NCBI GenBank assembly: GCA_023055425.1 | Contig: JALGPY010000015.1 | Span: 2,602,001-2,666,000, forward strand | Direction: 5' to 3' | Length of the DNA: 64,000 bases | Origin: Linanthus parryae | Lineage: Eukaryota > Streptophyta > Magnoliopsida > Ericales > Polemoniaceae | Part shown: piece by piece, positions 20,251 through 31,561 of the stretch | How the letters are laid out: each line of letters starts with the position of its first letter | Numbering within the stretch: the stretch's first letter is position 1 | Made by a program: the position numbers and the translations under genes | The notes under the pieces: model-generated | Seen by the model: only the letters and a program-made list of their open reading frames with translations | What the model was told of the DNA's origin: nothing | Database searches by the model: none

Positions 20251-21761
20251 TGCTAATTCAATCCTTCTGAATTATGAGGTGTATAATATGAGAGGGGAGT
20301 TCTACTTTGAAGATGATGAAAGATAGGATTGTTTGAGAGACATGTTTAAAGCTCAAAGCTTTGAAGCTCAACATTGCTACAGTTTTGCTAGATACTTGCT
20401 GACAATTTTCCGTGTTGTAGGCTGGGCGTTGGATTGAATGTTGTTTATAAGTTATTCTATTGCCTCTTAAAAATATTCTTGAGCTTATACATTTAGTTTA
20501 TATGAGTGGAAAAGTGTATAATGAAATATGTCTTAAGAATCACAGCTTGCAGGCCAAAGCTTTAAAGGAAGCCAAAGCTCCAAAGCTTTGGAGTTGATAC
20601 TGAGTTTTTAGCTAAGTTATTCTGGCTAACAAAGTCTTGTTGCAGGCTAACTTATCTGGCAATGTGATTGGATATTGACTTTTTCTAAGTAATAATCTTT
20701 TTTTTTTTTTTTTTTGGCCATATAGACAGATTTATATATAGTGTTTATTCTTTCAGAAAATAGCTAAGCTTATTGGATTAATCTGATACGTCAAACATGT
20801 CACTATACTTATGCTATTCTATCTGGATTGTGCATTAACTTGTGTTCAAGTTTTGCAGGGCTAGTCTTTGGCCAATCCTGCATAACAAATTCAAAATAGC
20901 CGTTTGAATATAGCTATTGAAAGAATCTGTTAGGTGGTTGAGGTTATAGGAATTATGTCCCTAAAATTTCTCAGGTTGTTGCTGACAGTCTTTTATATAC
21001 TGGATTTGAATTTCAAGAAAGAAGATAGTTGATATGCAGAGAAATAGAAGGCACACCGGACGTGAGAGGTCAATCAATAATCATACAAACAGATTGAGAG
21101 CTCAACATTGAAGAATTTCAATCATCTCAATCACTCCAGACATATGAAGAACACTTCCAAGGTTCACTGCTTATTATATTTACTGTGTTCTTCTTTCTTT
21201 TGATATATTTGTAAAATTTAACAGATTTTTAATACCTCACCAACTGTTAGAAGTTAGTTGTTCAAGTGAACAACAAGAGGTTCTTATTGTTTCATTAGAT
21301 TGTAGCTGAAACTAGATAGTTTTGGAACCAAAAGTTGTATAAGTGTAAGGGATTTAACTTAGGCTTGAGATCTAGGCCTAAGTCTTTGATTAATAAGAAG
21401 GTGTTTAAATCCTAGACGTGTAGTATCCCTCAGGTGGAGAGTAGGCCCATTGGTGGATGAACTTCGTAAAAAATCACTGTGTTCATCTTCTTTATAGTTA
21501 TGAATTTCATTCATTGAAAACTGTTCATCACAGAGGTTCTTCAAAGCTTTGGAAGATTTCATGTTTCAAAGCTTTGAAGCTTCTGTCTATCACAAACTGT
21601 TTCAAGTTGTTTCTATACTTGTTCAAAGCCTTGAAACCTATTTAATCTATGTTTTAAGATTCAAAATCCCATTTTTAGAAAAATATTGCATACTCTATTC
21701 AAACCCCCCCCCCCCTCTAGAGTATCTTGATCCTGTTTTATACCTGCATTACACACTTTCA
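20251..21761 (+). repeat. Solo Sirevirus-type LTR with perfect target duplication
   Basis: Starts TGCTAATTCA and ends CACACTTTCA. The perfect 5-bp duplication ATACA lies at 20246-20250 and 21762-21766. Its end (CTCTAGAGTATCTT, then CCTGCATTACACACTTTCA) is the complement of the inner LTR end at 29613 and 36698, so it is a diverged relative in the opposite orientation. It carries many AAAGCTTTG and CAAAGCCTTGAAA palindromes (20350, 20560-20600, 21545-21640) and a C-run at 21704-21716. Confidence 0.8.
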
Positions 21762-21766
21762 ATACA

Positions 21767-22260
21767 CCCAGAAGAAATCAAAGAGTTAAAGGAGTTACGC
21801 AATCACGGTGAGAATCACCCGAACCCAACCCCGATGAAGAGGTATGTTTTTTTGGGTATATATGTTTGTGTGTGAAATTGTTGTATGATTTTTGATATTG
21901 TGTGAAATTGAACCTAGATTGTACTAAAATTCAACATAAAAATTGTAAATTTTATGAATTTGAACCATAATCGTTGAATTTGAACCAAACTTAGCTAGCT
22001 TGAAGTTCTACCAAGAAAGGTCAAAAGTCGAGCCTCGACCTTGCAAGTTCAAACTTTTACCCATGAATAGACCCCTCTTTGTCCCCTCTTGACCTGGCTA
22101 GGTCGAAGCTCGAATTTTCTAGGCCGAGCCTCTACTATGCTAGGCCTAACCTCGACCTAGAAAAGTCGAGCCTTGACCTACTAGGTCGATCTTACACTGC
22201 CCTTTTCTCCGTTTACTGTTTTGTTCATTCGACCACTTTGCATATTTTCTAGTTGGGTTT
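21767..22260. other. Unassigned sequence with clustered GTCGAGCCTCGACC-like motifs
   Basis: No gene. Between about 22020 and 22190 the words TCGAGCCTCGACC, GGTCGAAGCTCGA, CTAGGTCGA and TCGACCTAG recur in both orientations. It is the left flank of the copia element that starts at 22261. Confidence 0.4.
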
Positions 22261-23655
22261 TGTAACGGATTACGCACAGGAATTAAACAAATAAGGTCCT
22301 CACAAGACCCACCAAGGGTCACAGGAAGAGATATCATAATGATAGTGAAGGTTAAACCTTGTTTGTCTCGTGTGATGACTTCAAATGCAAAATTGTGTTT
22401 GCGTCTCTATAGCTAGTCCACACCTAGGATAAAGAACTAGAGTCCTCCACACCTTTGTTCTAGCAATCGATAGAGGAAGGAAGAGGAAGAATCACACAAC
22501 AGAGCAGCCAAGGTCGTGTTCTCCTTGAGGCGGATGACAATGAGAGGATGGGGCGGACGGGGTCGGTCGGCCCTACTCTTGCTCCCTCCTTGATTTTCTC
22601 TTTCTCACTCAATGTGTTATGAGCATTAGTGTGAGAAAGAAGCTATGAGTGTCCTTTATATAGTCCAACAACTCCTTTTTAACTCTATAAAGGCCCCTAT
22701 CCTAATCCTGTCCATACACGAATTAGTCCAACTTGTAAATTAGTCCTACTAAGTTTGCTAGTAGTTGCATATTGATCCTTATATTAGTTACTCATATTAA
22801 TTAATTTCAAAGTATAGTTTTATCCTTATGGAGTGTGACCCCATAGGTTCTAATTAGTTGGTAGTAACCATTACTAACATGGAGCGGTGTCTAGCAACAC
22901 ATCCATGCGACTCAACTAATAGAAATAGTCATTATTTTGACAAACCTTGTGCAAGTATTGTCTCATCCCTTTGTCACTATATCCGGATTGGACACGAGAT
23001 ATACAAGTCACACTCGTATATCCAATCCATAGTTTCTTGATCCTGGGAATAGTCTTATCCATGCAGATAACATCAATATCCTATATTGATTTATCTGAGT
23101 TTGGCCAGACATTCTATAAGCACCATCCCTCGAGTGGCGGTGGATATTTGCTCCCGTCATGGGGGAGGGACAAATTCTAACTACGTCACTACCATCTCTA
23201 AGCTTGCTTCCTTATTGTATCCGACTAACGCCTTTATTACTACCCAGTTATGGTGTAGTGTTTACCGATGTCAAAACACAATATTCCACAACTAGAGGAT
23301 CTAGTGACTTCAAGTCTAAGGATGAGAATACCGTTGTCACTGCGAGAAGCACTTGTTACTTTACATAACTTGTATGTAGCCTTATCGTTGTGGGTCAATC
23401 CAGTATTCTATTACTCCTAATGCATAACCATGTTTTGGATCGTGATATCTCCATATCAATCCAACCCCATACTAGTCTATAATTGATCATCCAATTAATC
23501 ATTAAAATCGACTAGGGATTTTTAAGATAAACAAACAAATTTTTAATCTAAGGACTTCATTATATTAAATATCTCCATAAATAATAGAATGAATGTTTCT
23601 AGCCAAAAACATTGTTCATACTAAAAAGATTGCCTCTAGGGCATCTATTCTAACA
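22261..23655 (-). repeat. 3' LTR of the outer copia element (1395 bp)
   Basis: The minus strand starts TGTTAGAATAGATGCCCTAG directly after the polypurine tract and ends AATCCGTTACA at 22261. The start is a familiar one for copia LTRs in angiosperms. The other LTR is not in the window. Confidence 0.75.
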
Positions 23656-23667
23656 GTCTCCCACTTG
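23656..23667 (-). promoter_or_regulatory. Polypurine tract of the outer copia element
   Basis: The minus strand reads CAAGTGGGAGAC immediately before the LTR. It is the primer for plus-strand DNA synthesis. Confidence 0.8.
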
Positions 23668-23699
23668 CACTAGAGCCAATCTGGTGAATCTCGTATGCC

Positions 23700-24240
23700 A
23701 ATAGACCTAGTGTGCCCTTAATGCTTGTGAGTAACAAGCGGCTTCGTAAGTGGATCTGACAGATTCTTATCTGTAGGAATCTTGCATATCTTCACATCTC
23801 CTCTATCGATGATATCTCGAATAAGATGGAACTTCCTGAGTACGTGTTTGGATTTCTGGGGTGACCTGGTTCCATTGATTATGCGATCACCCCAGTATTG
23901 TCACAATACAACTCAATTGGATCCAAAATGCTAGGAACCATACCAAGCTCAATAATAATCTTCCTAATCAAAATAGCTTCCTTTGTTGCGCCACTCGCAG
24001 CAATGTACTCAGCATCAGTTATAGACTCAGCAACCATCTCTTGCCTGGTACTCTTCCAGCTCACATCCACTCCATTAAGGCAATACACGAATCCCGACTG
24101 TGATTTGGAATCATCTTTGCAAGTTTGAAAGCTTGCATCTGTGTAACCCCTTACACGCAACTCTTCCTCTCCTCCATAGATCAAGATCACATCCATAGTT
24201 CTTATCAAGTACTTTAGGATGTTCTTGGCCTCTATCCAGT
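23700..24240 (-). pseudogene. RNase H of the outer copia element
   Basis: RGYTDASFQT (catalytic Asp) lies near 24150 and KSTRQEMVAESITDAEYIAA near 24070-24010, followed by LYCDNTGVIA. This is the standard copia RNase H with its SxAEAEY-like motif as ITDAEY. The frame is open from 24208 to 23879 and then shifts. The tail toward the LTR is degenerate. Confidence 0.85.
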
Positions 24241-25253
24241 GACTCTCACCCCCGGATTAGACTGATATCTTCTTGTCATACTCAACCTGTATGACACATC
24301 TGGTCTAGTACATAATATGGCGTACATTATGGATCCTATGGCCGAGGCATAGGGTATCCTAGTCATGCGGTCCTTCTCAATCTCATTGGAAGGACAATCA
24401 TTCTTCGGAAGAGTGATCCCATGCGACATGGGCAAGAATCCCTGCATGTTGAACCGATTCAACACCTTGTCTATATATGTTCTTTGACTTAGGCCTAGAA
24501 GCTTCCTCGATCTATCTCTATAGATCTTGATACCTAAAATATGAGCCGTTTCGCCTATGTCTTTCATTGAGAAACACTTTCCTAGCCAATATTTCACATA
24601 TTGTGGCATGGGAATGTCGTTTTGAATGCGTAGTATGTCATCCACATACAAGACCAGAAAAGCAACAGAGCTCCCACTAACCTTATTGTAGAAACAAGAC
24701 TCATCTTCGTTCTTGATGAAGTCAAACTCTTTGGCTGCTTCATCAAAACGTAGATTCCAACTCCTCGAAGCCTGCTTCAATCCATAAATGGATCATTGCA
24801 GCTTACAGCCTTCATTTGCATGCCCTGGATCCACAAAATCCTCAGGCTCTGTCATATACACATCCTCGAGGAGGTTTCCATACAGAAACGCTGTTTTAAC
24901 ATCCATCTGCCAAATCTCGTAGTCGTAGTAAGCTGCAATAGCAACTAGGATTCGGATTGATTTGGTCATTGCGACTGGTGAAAAGTTTTTATCATAGTCT
25001 ATACCATGAATCTGTCTGAATCTTTTGCCACTAATCGGCCCTTATAGGTAATTTCATTACCATCCATGTCAGTCTTCTTCTTGAAGACCCATTTGCACCC
25101 TATGGGTCGCACCCCTTTGGGTGGTTCCACCAAAGTCAATACTTCATTGGTATACATGGATTCCATCTCGGATTCCATGGATTTACGCCACTTTTGAGAG
25201 TCCGGCCCTTTAATGGCCTCTCCATAGGTAGTAGGCTCATCATCTATGAGCAA
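24232..25253 (-). pseudogene. Reverse transcriptase of the outer copia element
   Basis: Begins DDEPTTYGEAIKGPDSQKW (near 25245), then VRPIGCKWVFKKKTDMDGN. QMDVKTAFLYGNL lies near 24920 in a shifted frame, followed by SIYGLKQASRSWNLRFD and the active site LYVDDI near 24645. The frame is open from 24780 to 24232. Stops near 25000 and 24790 break it. The motif order is intact. Confidence 0.85.
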
Positions 25254-26390
25254 CGCGTCACCAGACTAGTCACGAGAAGTCCATACCTCTCTGGCTCGTG
25301 GTGCACTCTACTCGACCTACAAAGCTCTTGTGTTTCTTGAAAAGGTTCCTCCACAACATATTGTGGTTCCTGTTCCTGCTCCATAGTAGGATTAGTGATT
25401 TGTGGTTCTTGATTTTCTTCAAGCTCTACAGTCCTCCCACTTTCTTCTTTAGACACAAATTCTCTTTCTAGAAACACGTCGGACCGAGCAACAAACACTT
25501 TGTTGTCGGTTGGAATGAAGAAGTAATATCCCTTAGTTTCCTTAGGGTATCCCACAAACTTACACTTATCCGACTTAGGCGCGAGCTTGTCTGAATGTAA
25601 ACGTTTTAGATAAACATCACAGCCCCAAATCTTCATGAAGGACACTGTGGGACGCCTCCCACTCCACATCTCATATGGATTCTTCATGACCAATTTGGAT
25701 GGAACACGGTTAATGGTGAAAGTTGAACACAATAGAGCGTAGCCCCAAAATGATAATGGAAGATCAGTTTGGCACATCATAGAACGAACAATGTCCAACA
25801 GTGTTCGATTCCTCCTCTAGGATACGCCATTCCATTGTGGCGTTCCGGGTGGAGTGAGTTGGGATATTATCCCACTCTCTCTAAGATAGTCTCAAACTCT
25901 TGGCTCAAGTATTCTCCTCCACGATCCGATCGTAGAGCCTTGATACTTTTTCCAAGTTGATTCTCTGCTTAATTCTTGAATTCTTTGAACCTTTCAAAGG
26001 ATTCGGATTTGGCCATCATAAGGTATACACATCCATATCTACTGAAATCATCACTAAACGCAATGAAGTAGACATAACAACCCCTGGCATGCGTGGCAAA
26101 TGGCCCCCATACATCAGTATGCACGAGCGCCAATTGCTCACTAGTCCTTTCACCTTTCTTATTGAAAGGGAACTTTGTCATATTTCACAATAAACAAGTC
26201 TCACATGTCTCATATGGTTTGAAATCAAATGAGTCTAGAAATCCATCCTTATGGAGTCTAGATACACGTTTCTCGTTTATGTGGCCCAAAAAACAGTGCC
26301 ATAGATAAGCAGGATTTAAATCATTCATTTTAATCCTCTTGGTATTTATGTTATAGACTGGATTACTTAGATCAAGGATATATAATCCAT
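25244..26390 (-). pseudogene. Integrase of the outer copia element
   Basis: The zinc-binding motif is LWHCFLGHINEKRV with CETCLL (near 26290-26195). Catalytic residues are Asp in HTDVWGPF (near 26110), Asp in LRSDRGGEYL (near 25930) and a Glu region near 25850 that is frameshifted. The C-terminal part (25798-25244) is open and reads SFWGYALLCSTFTINRVPSK, then GYPKETKGYYFF. Inactivated by stops at about 25972 and 25810. Confidence 0.85.
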
Positions 26391-26397
26391 TAAATAA

Positions 26398-26642
26398 TTA
26401 CGCACTACAGTAGTGAATACTATCAAAATAAATGGAGAAACAATTGTCCGTTAGTGAAATAGTAACACCTTCCCTGTCCAAACAAGAAATAGAAATAACA
26501 GTTCTGCTCATAGCAGGCAAAAAATAGCAATTATTTAATTCTAAAACTAATCTTGAAGGCAGAGACAGCGCGTACACGCCTACGGCCAATGCAACAAAAT
26601 TTGCTCCATTCCCAACGCGCATGTCTATCTCCCCTTTAGCAT
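26398..26642 (-). pseudogene. Protease/pre-integrase segment of the outer copia element
   Basis: Reads AKGEIDMRVGNGANFVAL and ELNNCYFLPAMSRTVISIS, the conserved stretch after the copia protease. The catalytic part (WVLDTGCGSHIC) is on the other side of Tat copy 2, near 62900-62870. The insertion point is therefore inside the protease region. Confidence 0.8.
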
Positions 26643-27263
26643 TTTAGATAGTGCATTCCAGACAGATCGATCACCACCCACGTGGCAGCCATCCAGGAGG
26701 TTCGATGGTACTCCGGTATCGCTCTATCACTCTTTATATTCGCGCTTATCCACATGGGGGCTGTAAGACAGGGTCGCCCTCGTATACTAAGTGCACAGGA
26801 GTTGTAGGGTTCAAGTGGCTTGGAGGCTAGCGTAAGGCACATTGCACGCGAGTAGGAGCTATACTCGCGCGCGACCCTTGTCAATTGTCTGAGAGATTTG
26901 ATGAACACGTGTCCTATATACGCGGTTGACTGTTTGAACAATCCCTCTATATACGGACGATCATGTATCGTGTCCTATATATACGGGCAAACGTGCCGTT
27001 ACGGGGCGGATATCTAGCCGCCATTTTCGGATGCATTAACCCCTCGTAACGGTCACTCCTATGCCCTATATATAGGAACATTGGCCTTATGTGGCAGCTC
27101 TCGGATCTTTTTCTAATCATCATACTATCTCTCTCAGAAAATTAGCAAGAGCTTAATCTTCCCCCACACTTACTCTCAATCTCTCCATGCTTTGTTCTTG
27201 TTCTTGTTCTTGTCTTTCACAGGTGTATACTAAAATCTTCCCTACAGGATCCCCTTGTACACA
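26643..27263 (+). repeat. 5' LTR of Tat copy 2 (621 bp)
   Basis: From TTTAGATAGTGC (start mutated from TG) to TTGTACACA. It pairs with 62208-62823. A GC-rich inverted repeat (CGCGAGTA / TACTCGCG) lies at about 26846-26870. Confidence 0.9.
26910..27075 (+). promoter_or_regulatory. Promoter region of Tat LTR with serial TATA-like boxes
   Basis: CTATATACG or CTATATATA recurs four times (near 26913, 26946, 26974 and 27066). The last, TATATATA at 27067-27074, is best placed as the core TATA box, about 190 bases before the LTR end. The 3' LTR has the same series (62478-62640). Confidence 0.55.
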
Positions 27264-27285
27264 TTTGGTGAACCCGACGTGAACC
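27264..27285 (+). promoter_or_regulatory. Primer-binding site of Tat copy 2
   Basis: TTTGGTGAACCCGACGTGAA directly follows the LTR. It differs from copy 1 by one base in the first 20. The tRNA is not assigned. Confidence 0.7.
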
Positions 27286-27321
27286 CAGCTTCAAAGCTCC
27301 CAAATCAATCGCTCTGTCACC

Positions 27322-27930
27322 ATGTCTCGGGACGACGACCGTGACGAAGGCCATCAGTCTCCCACAGGGGAAGGAGTCCCAAGAGGGGAGGCTCCACCCG
27401 GCATCACCACCAACACCAACATTCAGACACAAACAGTCACCGGAAGCAACCAAACTCTGGAAATGCAAAATGCAACAATCCAGAGCCAGGCTAAGGCTAT
27501 GCAAGCCCAATCTGCACAGATAGCCCATATCTTGGCAATTGTGGGAGGTCTTGCGCAGAATTCCACCCAAGGAGCTTCTGCACTTCCAAGAGAAACAGTG
27601 GCACCCGCACCGCACAACTCTGTACCATCATTCACGCCATCCTCATCCCAACCACCTCTCCCTTTTAGAACCCCACTAGGACAACCACCCCCACTTGCGC
27701 CTCGCTTACAGCCAGAGCACGCATCTGTTGGAAACCTTTCCACTTACCCATCTTCATACCCAGTGCTGCCATCATGTGCGACTGGAGTTCAAGCCTGTTA
27801 CACACCCCCTTCTCCCTATGACCCTACCATGCCTTACATACTTGGATTTGCTGCTACTCCATCATCGAAACCAGGAGGAAGTGCGCCCGCTAACGTGACA
27901 GCCTTAGAAAAGTGCTTGGATAGAAAATAA
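27322..27930 (+). pseudogene. Gag N-terminal part of Tat copy 2
   Basis: The ATG at 27322 lies 58 bases after the LTR. It encodes an acidic N-terminus, a coiled-coil (IQSQAKAMQAQSAQIAHIL, residues about 54-72) close to copy 1, and a long Pro/Ser/Thr-rich linker. The frame stops at 27930 after TALEKCLDRK. At that point about 130 codons of the Gag core, intact in copy 1, are missing, and the sequence resumes at SKFFEIEEKVTTIHLSR. The protein could not form a normal capsid. Confidence 0.8.
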
Positions 27931-27934
27931 CTAT

Positions 27935-28830
27935 GATACACCAAGTTACAGCAAGTTCTTCGAGATTGAGGAGAAAGTCACGACGATACACCTGTCGCGC
28001 ATGCACCACAAGCATGATGAAGAAGGCGTCGCATTCATCAAAAAGTTCAGAACCAAGTCACTAGAATGCGTGGATGAGGTGGTCGAGAGCCGCCTCGTTG
28101 ATATATGTCTCCAGGGCATGCAAGACGACTAAAAAGGTTTGTTAATCAACTTACAAATGCCTACTTTCTCCAAGTTAATTGACTGTACCAGGAACATTGA
28201 GCCAACAGTGGATAAGCAAAAGAAGAGATACTCAAATGATCGAGGATCGGGGGGACCAATTACAAAATTGGAAGGTTGAACTACAAACGAGGAAGAGAAA
28301 ATGAATTTAATGCAGTCTCGGCTCAAAAGAAACCGCGAGGTCCACCAAAGAAGCCGCCCCCATTACAATGCTTGATTGGGGAGATTACATGCTTATGCAA
28401 GCAGTGGAGGAAAGATGGGGTCCTCCCTGCACTGGAGAATAAACCATCTGGGGAGCAAATGTAAGATCCCAAATGGTGTGAGTGCCATGGCCAAGTCATG
28501 CACCCAACAAAAGAATGTAGGAAATTGAGGTGGCTGGTGGGCTGGAAGATAAAAGACGGAAAGTTGGTCATCGAAGAGACAACCAAGGATGTGCGCAGCA
28601 ATCCATTGCCATCCCACTCACAACAGGAGCCTGAGGGAAAAGAGGTGGCAATGATCTTGATCATGGACTACGAAGAAGTCGCAGATGAAGAACATCCAAT
28701 TGTGGTGGAGATCCGCGAGGAGGATTACATCGTCGACACGGAGGACGCTCGGGCTGAACGAATGAAGGGATCATACAAATTTGAAAAGTTCTTTGATGAC
28801 ATGAACTTCTCGGATGCGTGACGCTCGGAG
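27935..28830 (+). pseudogene. Gag C-terminal part and zinc knuckle of Tat copy 2
   Basis: Reads KVTTIHLSRMHHKHDEEG, SRLVDICLQGMQDD, then the Cys-His knuckle CECHGQVMHPTKECRKL (near 28480-28530) and an acidic tail (QEPEGKEVAM). Four frames are used in turn, so several frameshifts and stops separate the pieces. It corresponds to 6805-7455 of copy 1. Confidence 0.7.
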
Positions 28831-28832
28831 AT

Positions 28833-29397
28833 GATAAAGGAGATCCTAAGGGTCGCATCATACTTTGGAGAAGAGCTGGTAGTCTCGAACGGAGAAGTTA
28901 TCAAAGTCGCATGCCCGAACGGCTTGGTAATGTCCAATGCATAATCAGACAAGAAGAAAGATGCGAGCCACGAGATGCCACTGTACGTGACAGCAATAGT
29001 CTATGGTGTTGAGTTCAAGAGAGCCTTCCACGAAGGAGGAGCAGCGATGAACGTGATACCACTCAACACCCTTGAGTTGGCTGGTATCTTAGAAAGCAAG
29101 ATTGTCAATCGGCTATCGCCCCTGATGGGCTTCAGAAGTGATTCGAGGATGAAGGTTGGTTGGATTAGCCTCCGAATTCAAATTGGAAAAATCAAATGCT
29201 CTGCCAAGTTTCACTTGATAAATGAGAACACTACTTACCACATGATCATTGGTCGAGCATGGATCCATTGCTTTGATGTCGTGCCCTCCACAGCTCACCA
29301 GATGATAAAAGCGATTTGGAAAGACATAGTGGTGGACATACCAGCTTCGGTAAACCCATTAAATTTAAATGAAGCACACTTGTCTGAGGCGGTCTAG
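28833..29397 (+). pseudogene. Aspartic protease region of Tat copy 2
   Basis: MPLYVTAIVYGVEFKR leads into FHEGGAAMNVIPLNTLELAG. Copy 1 has VDGGAAVNVV here, so the catalytic Asp is Glu in this copy, which should abolish activity. The remainder (MGFRSDSRMKVGWISLRI, GRAWIHCFDVVPSTAHQ) is open to a stop at 29395-29397. Unlike copy 1, the two halves stay in one frame. Confidence 0.75.
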
Positions 29398-29612
29398 TTT
29401 AGAGGGATGTCGGAAGAAGAAATGCCAGCACCCTTTAAGCACACTCCTTTGCCCAAATGGGAAGACATCAAAGACCAATCGCCAGCAGGGGTAATGCTGA
29501 TGAGAGAAGCGCAGAAGGAGAAGTAGTCTTTGCAGGAAGAACTACCAAAGGCGACCTACTAGAAGAGGAATGTCTACACCCTCAAAAGTATTGTTAAGCA
29601 GGACAATGAAGG
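29398..29612 (+). pseudogene. Protease-RT linker of Tat copy 2, split by the Sirevirus
   Basis: Readable through two in-frame stops as GMSEEEMPAPFKHTPLPKW and then SIVKQDNEG. After the 8.4-kb insertion and removal of one 5-bp duplication it continues as KEYTVSTQMERSS in the same frame (38033 onward), which fixes the insertion point exactly. Confidence 0.7.
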
Positions 29613-30892
29613 TGAAAGTGTAAGTGTGCAGGTGGTAATGAAGCTAAGATACTCTAGAAGGGGGGGTTGAATAGAGTATGCCAAATTTTTGCAAAACTTG
29701 CTAAGAGGATAGGATCTTCTAAAAGCTAGTGAAGTTCAAGACCTTGGAATGAAATAGAATTTGAAATATATCAGTCTAAGTCTTTTTCAAGGGCTTGAAA
29801 AGAGTTTCAAAACCTTGAAAACAGACCAATTTGAATGTTGTAAAAACTGAGTAAGTAAAGAAACTGTAAATGCAAGAGACAACTGATTTATAGAGTTCAC
29901 TCCACTTGGACCTACGTCTCCCTGAGGGATCTTATCCCTGCAGGATTTTCAACACAATTCTTATTAATCAAAAGCTAAGCCCTAGATCTCAAGCACAGAG
30001 AATTGCCTTACTCTGTTACAGCTTGTGGTTCTCCCTAACCTATCTAGCACCTGCTCTAGCTAACTGATTCACTAATAATTCTCTATTTTTCACCTTGAAA
30101 AATCCTTTAGAATGAAGATAGAAATAATACATAAATGATCTACCAATGAAGCACTATACAGAAGAGCACTTAGAGTGTAGAAACTGCAGTGGAGTATGCA
30201 GTGATCTTCTGTCAAATGGATTGTGAGATGAATGAACTTCTTTGATGCTTGTCAATCCAGAAATTTGTCTCTCTCTCTTTTTGCCCGTTGAGTATTGTCT
30301 TGTTTCTTCAGAATTGAGCTCTATTTAAACTTCAAACAGCTCTTCAAATCTTCCCAGATTTTCAGCAACAAATCTCCTATTTTGTAGACAACAGAATTTG
30401 ACTCTTTGACAATCTTCTCCAACAGTTAAATGATCACAATCTCCAGAGATAATGTCGTGATCTTTCATTTGAATAGATTCAGAAGCTGTCAAGTCATTCA
30501 GATCAAACACAGAATCATCTTCACAGTTATTTCTTTCCCTGCAAAAGTCAGATTTGGAAATAATCTCTGCAAACTAGGAAATAAAATGCCCTGCAAAGTC
30601 ATAGTCAAACAGATGATATTCTATGTTCAAACGTGTTAGAGTGATTTGTCTTTCATCATCAAATAATATTAAATCAAATATATAAGGAAGAGATATGAAA
30701 TCAACTTAGAAGAGTTTACAGAAAACTCCCCTTGAGACTGTACATATAGGTTAAACAGTTTCAAGGCTTTGAATCCAGTTTCAGGGCCTTGAAAATAGCT
30801 AAGCCTGTGGTAATTGATTCAAGGCTTTGAAAGCTGATTTAAGGCCTTGAAATAGTTTAACTATTTCAAACCTTGCACTACCTGATCTTACA
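29613..30892 (-). repeat. 3' LTR of the Sirevirus-like element (1280 bp)
   Basis: The minus strand runs from TGTAAGATCAGG (30892) to CACTTTCA (29613). Closely similar to 36698-38027 over its whole length, with small indels. It contains several TTCAAGGCCTTGAAA-type palindromes near both ends. Confidence 0.9.
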
Positions 30893-31115
30893 ATCTCCCC
30901 CTTGATGAATGACAAAACCAAATTATGTTTGATCCTTAGGCTCTGCAAAAAAATACTGATTAGTTCACAATTCATAATAACACAGTAATTCCAAAAAGAT
31001 CCAACTTATTCAATGCAGCAATAAAAAGTTCAGCAGATAGTTCCTAAGCATAAAACCTAACATAAAAACCTAATAAAAACCTAAAAAACCTAGAATTTCT
31101 CCCCCTTTTTCACTT
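30893..31115 (-). promoter_or_regulatory. Multiple polypurine tracts of the Sirevirus-like element
   Basis: The minus strand reads CATCAAGGGGGAGAT directly before the LTR. A second copy of the same phrase, TTTTTGATGAAAGTG followed by AAAAAGGGGGAGAAA, lies at about 31096-31130. Repeated polypurine tracts with a GTCAT/GATGA lead are a known Sirevirus hallmark. Confidence 0.75.
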
Positions 31116-31561
31116 TCATCAAAAAGATAGAGAGGATGATGGATCAAGTGTCTGGAAAATTTTTAAAAGTAAACTTATAAACTTAAGAAAGATAGAATGG
31201 GGAAGAAAGAGTAGGCCAGATTAAGGGTCTTTCACTCCATCTTGATTTCCTTCTTCTTCATCACTGTCTTCATTATTTGCTTGAACTTCTTATGAAACCA
31301 CATCGAGTTCCTCAATGAAGGAACTGATCTTTTCAATAACACTGCTGAAAAGAAACGTGATTCTTTTCAAAGATTTTCATCCATGCTTCAGCTTCTTCTT
31401 CACATCTGCTCTCTTATGTTGCTCAGTTTGAATCATGTGATCTTTTCTTGCAGTTTTTGACACATTCTTTTCCTCAGGGAGATCTTTCTCAGATTACCCT
31501 CTTTTGGATATTGATAATACCCCTTAAGAGCCTAAGGTAGTATCTGAATATGATTATTGAA

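Noticed and set aside
27322..27930. Gag N-terminus as a host proline-rich protein
   Set aside because: It aligns with Gag of copy 1, including the coiled-coil, and follows an LTR and primer-binding site.
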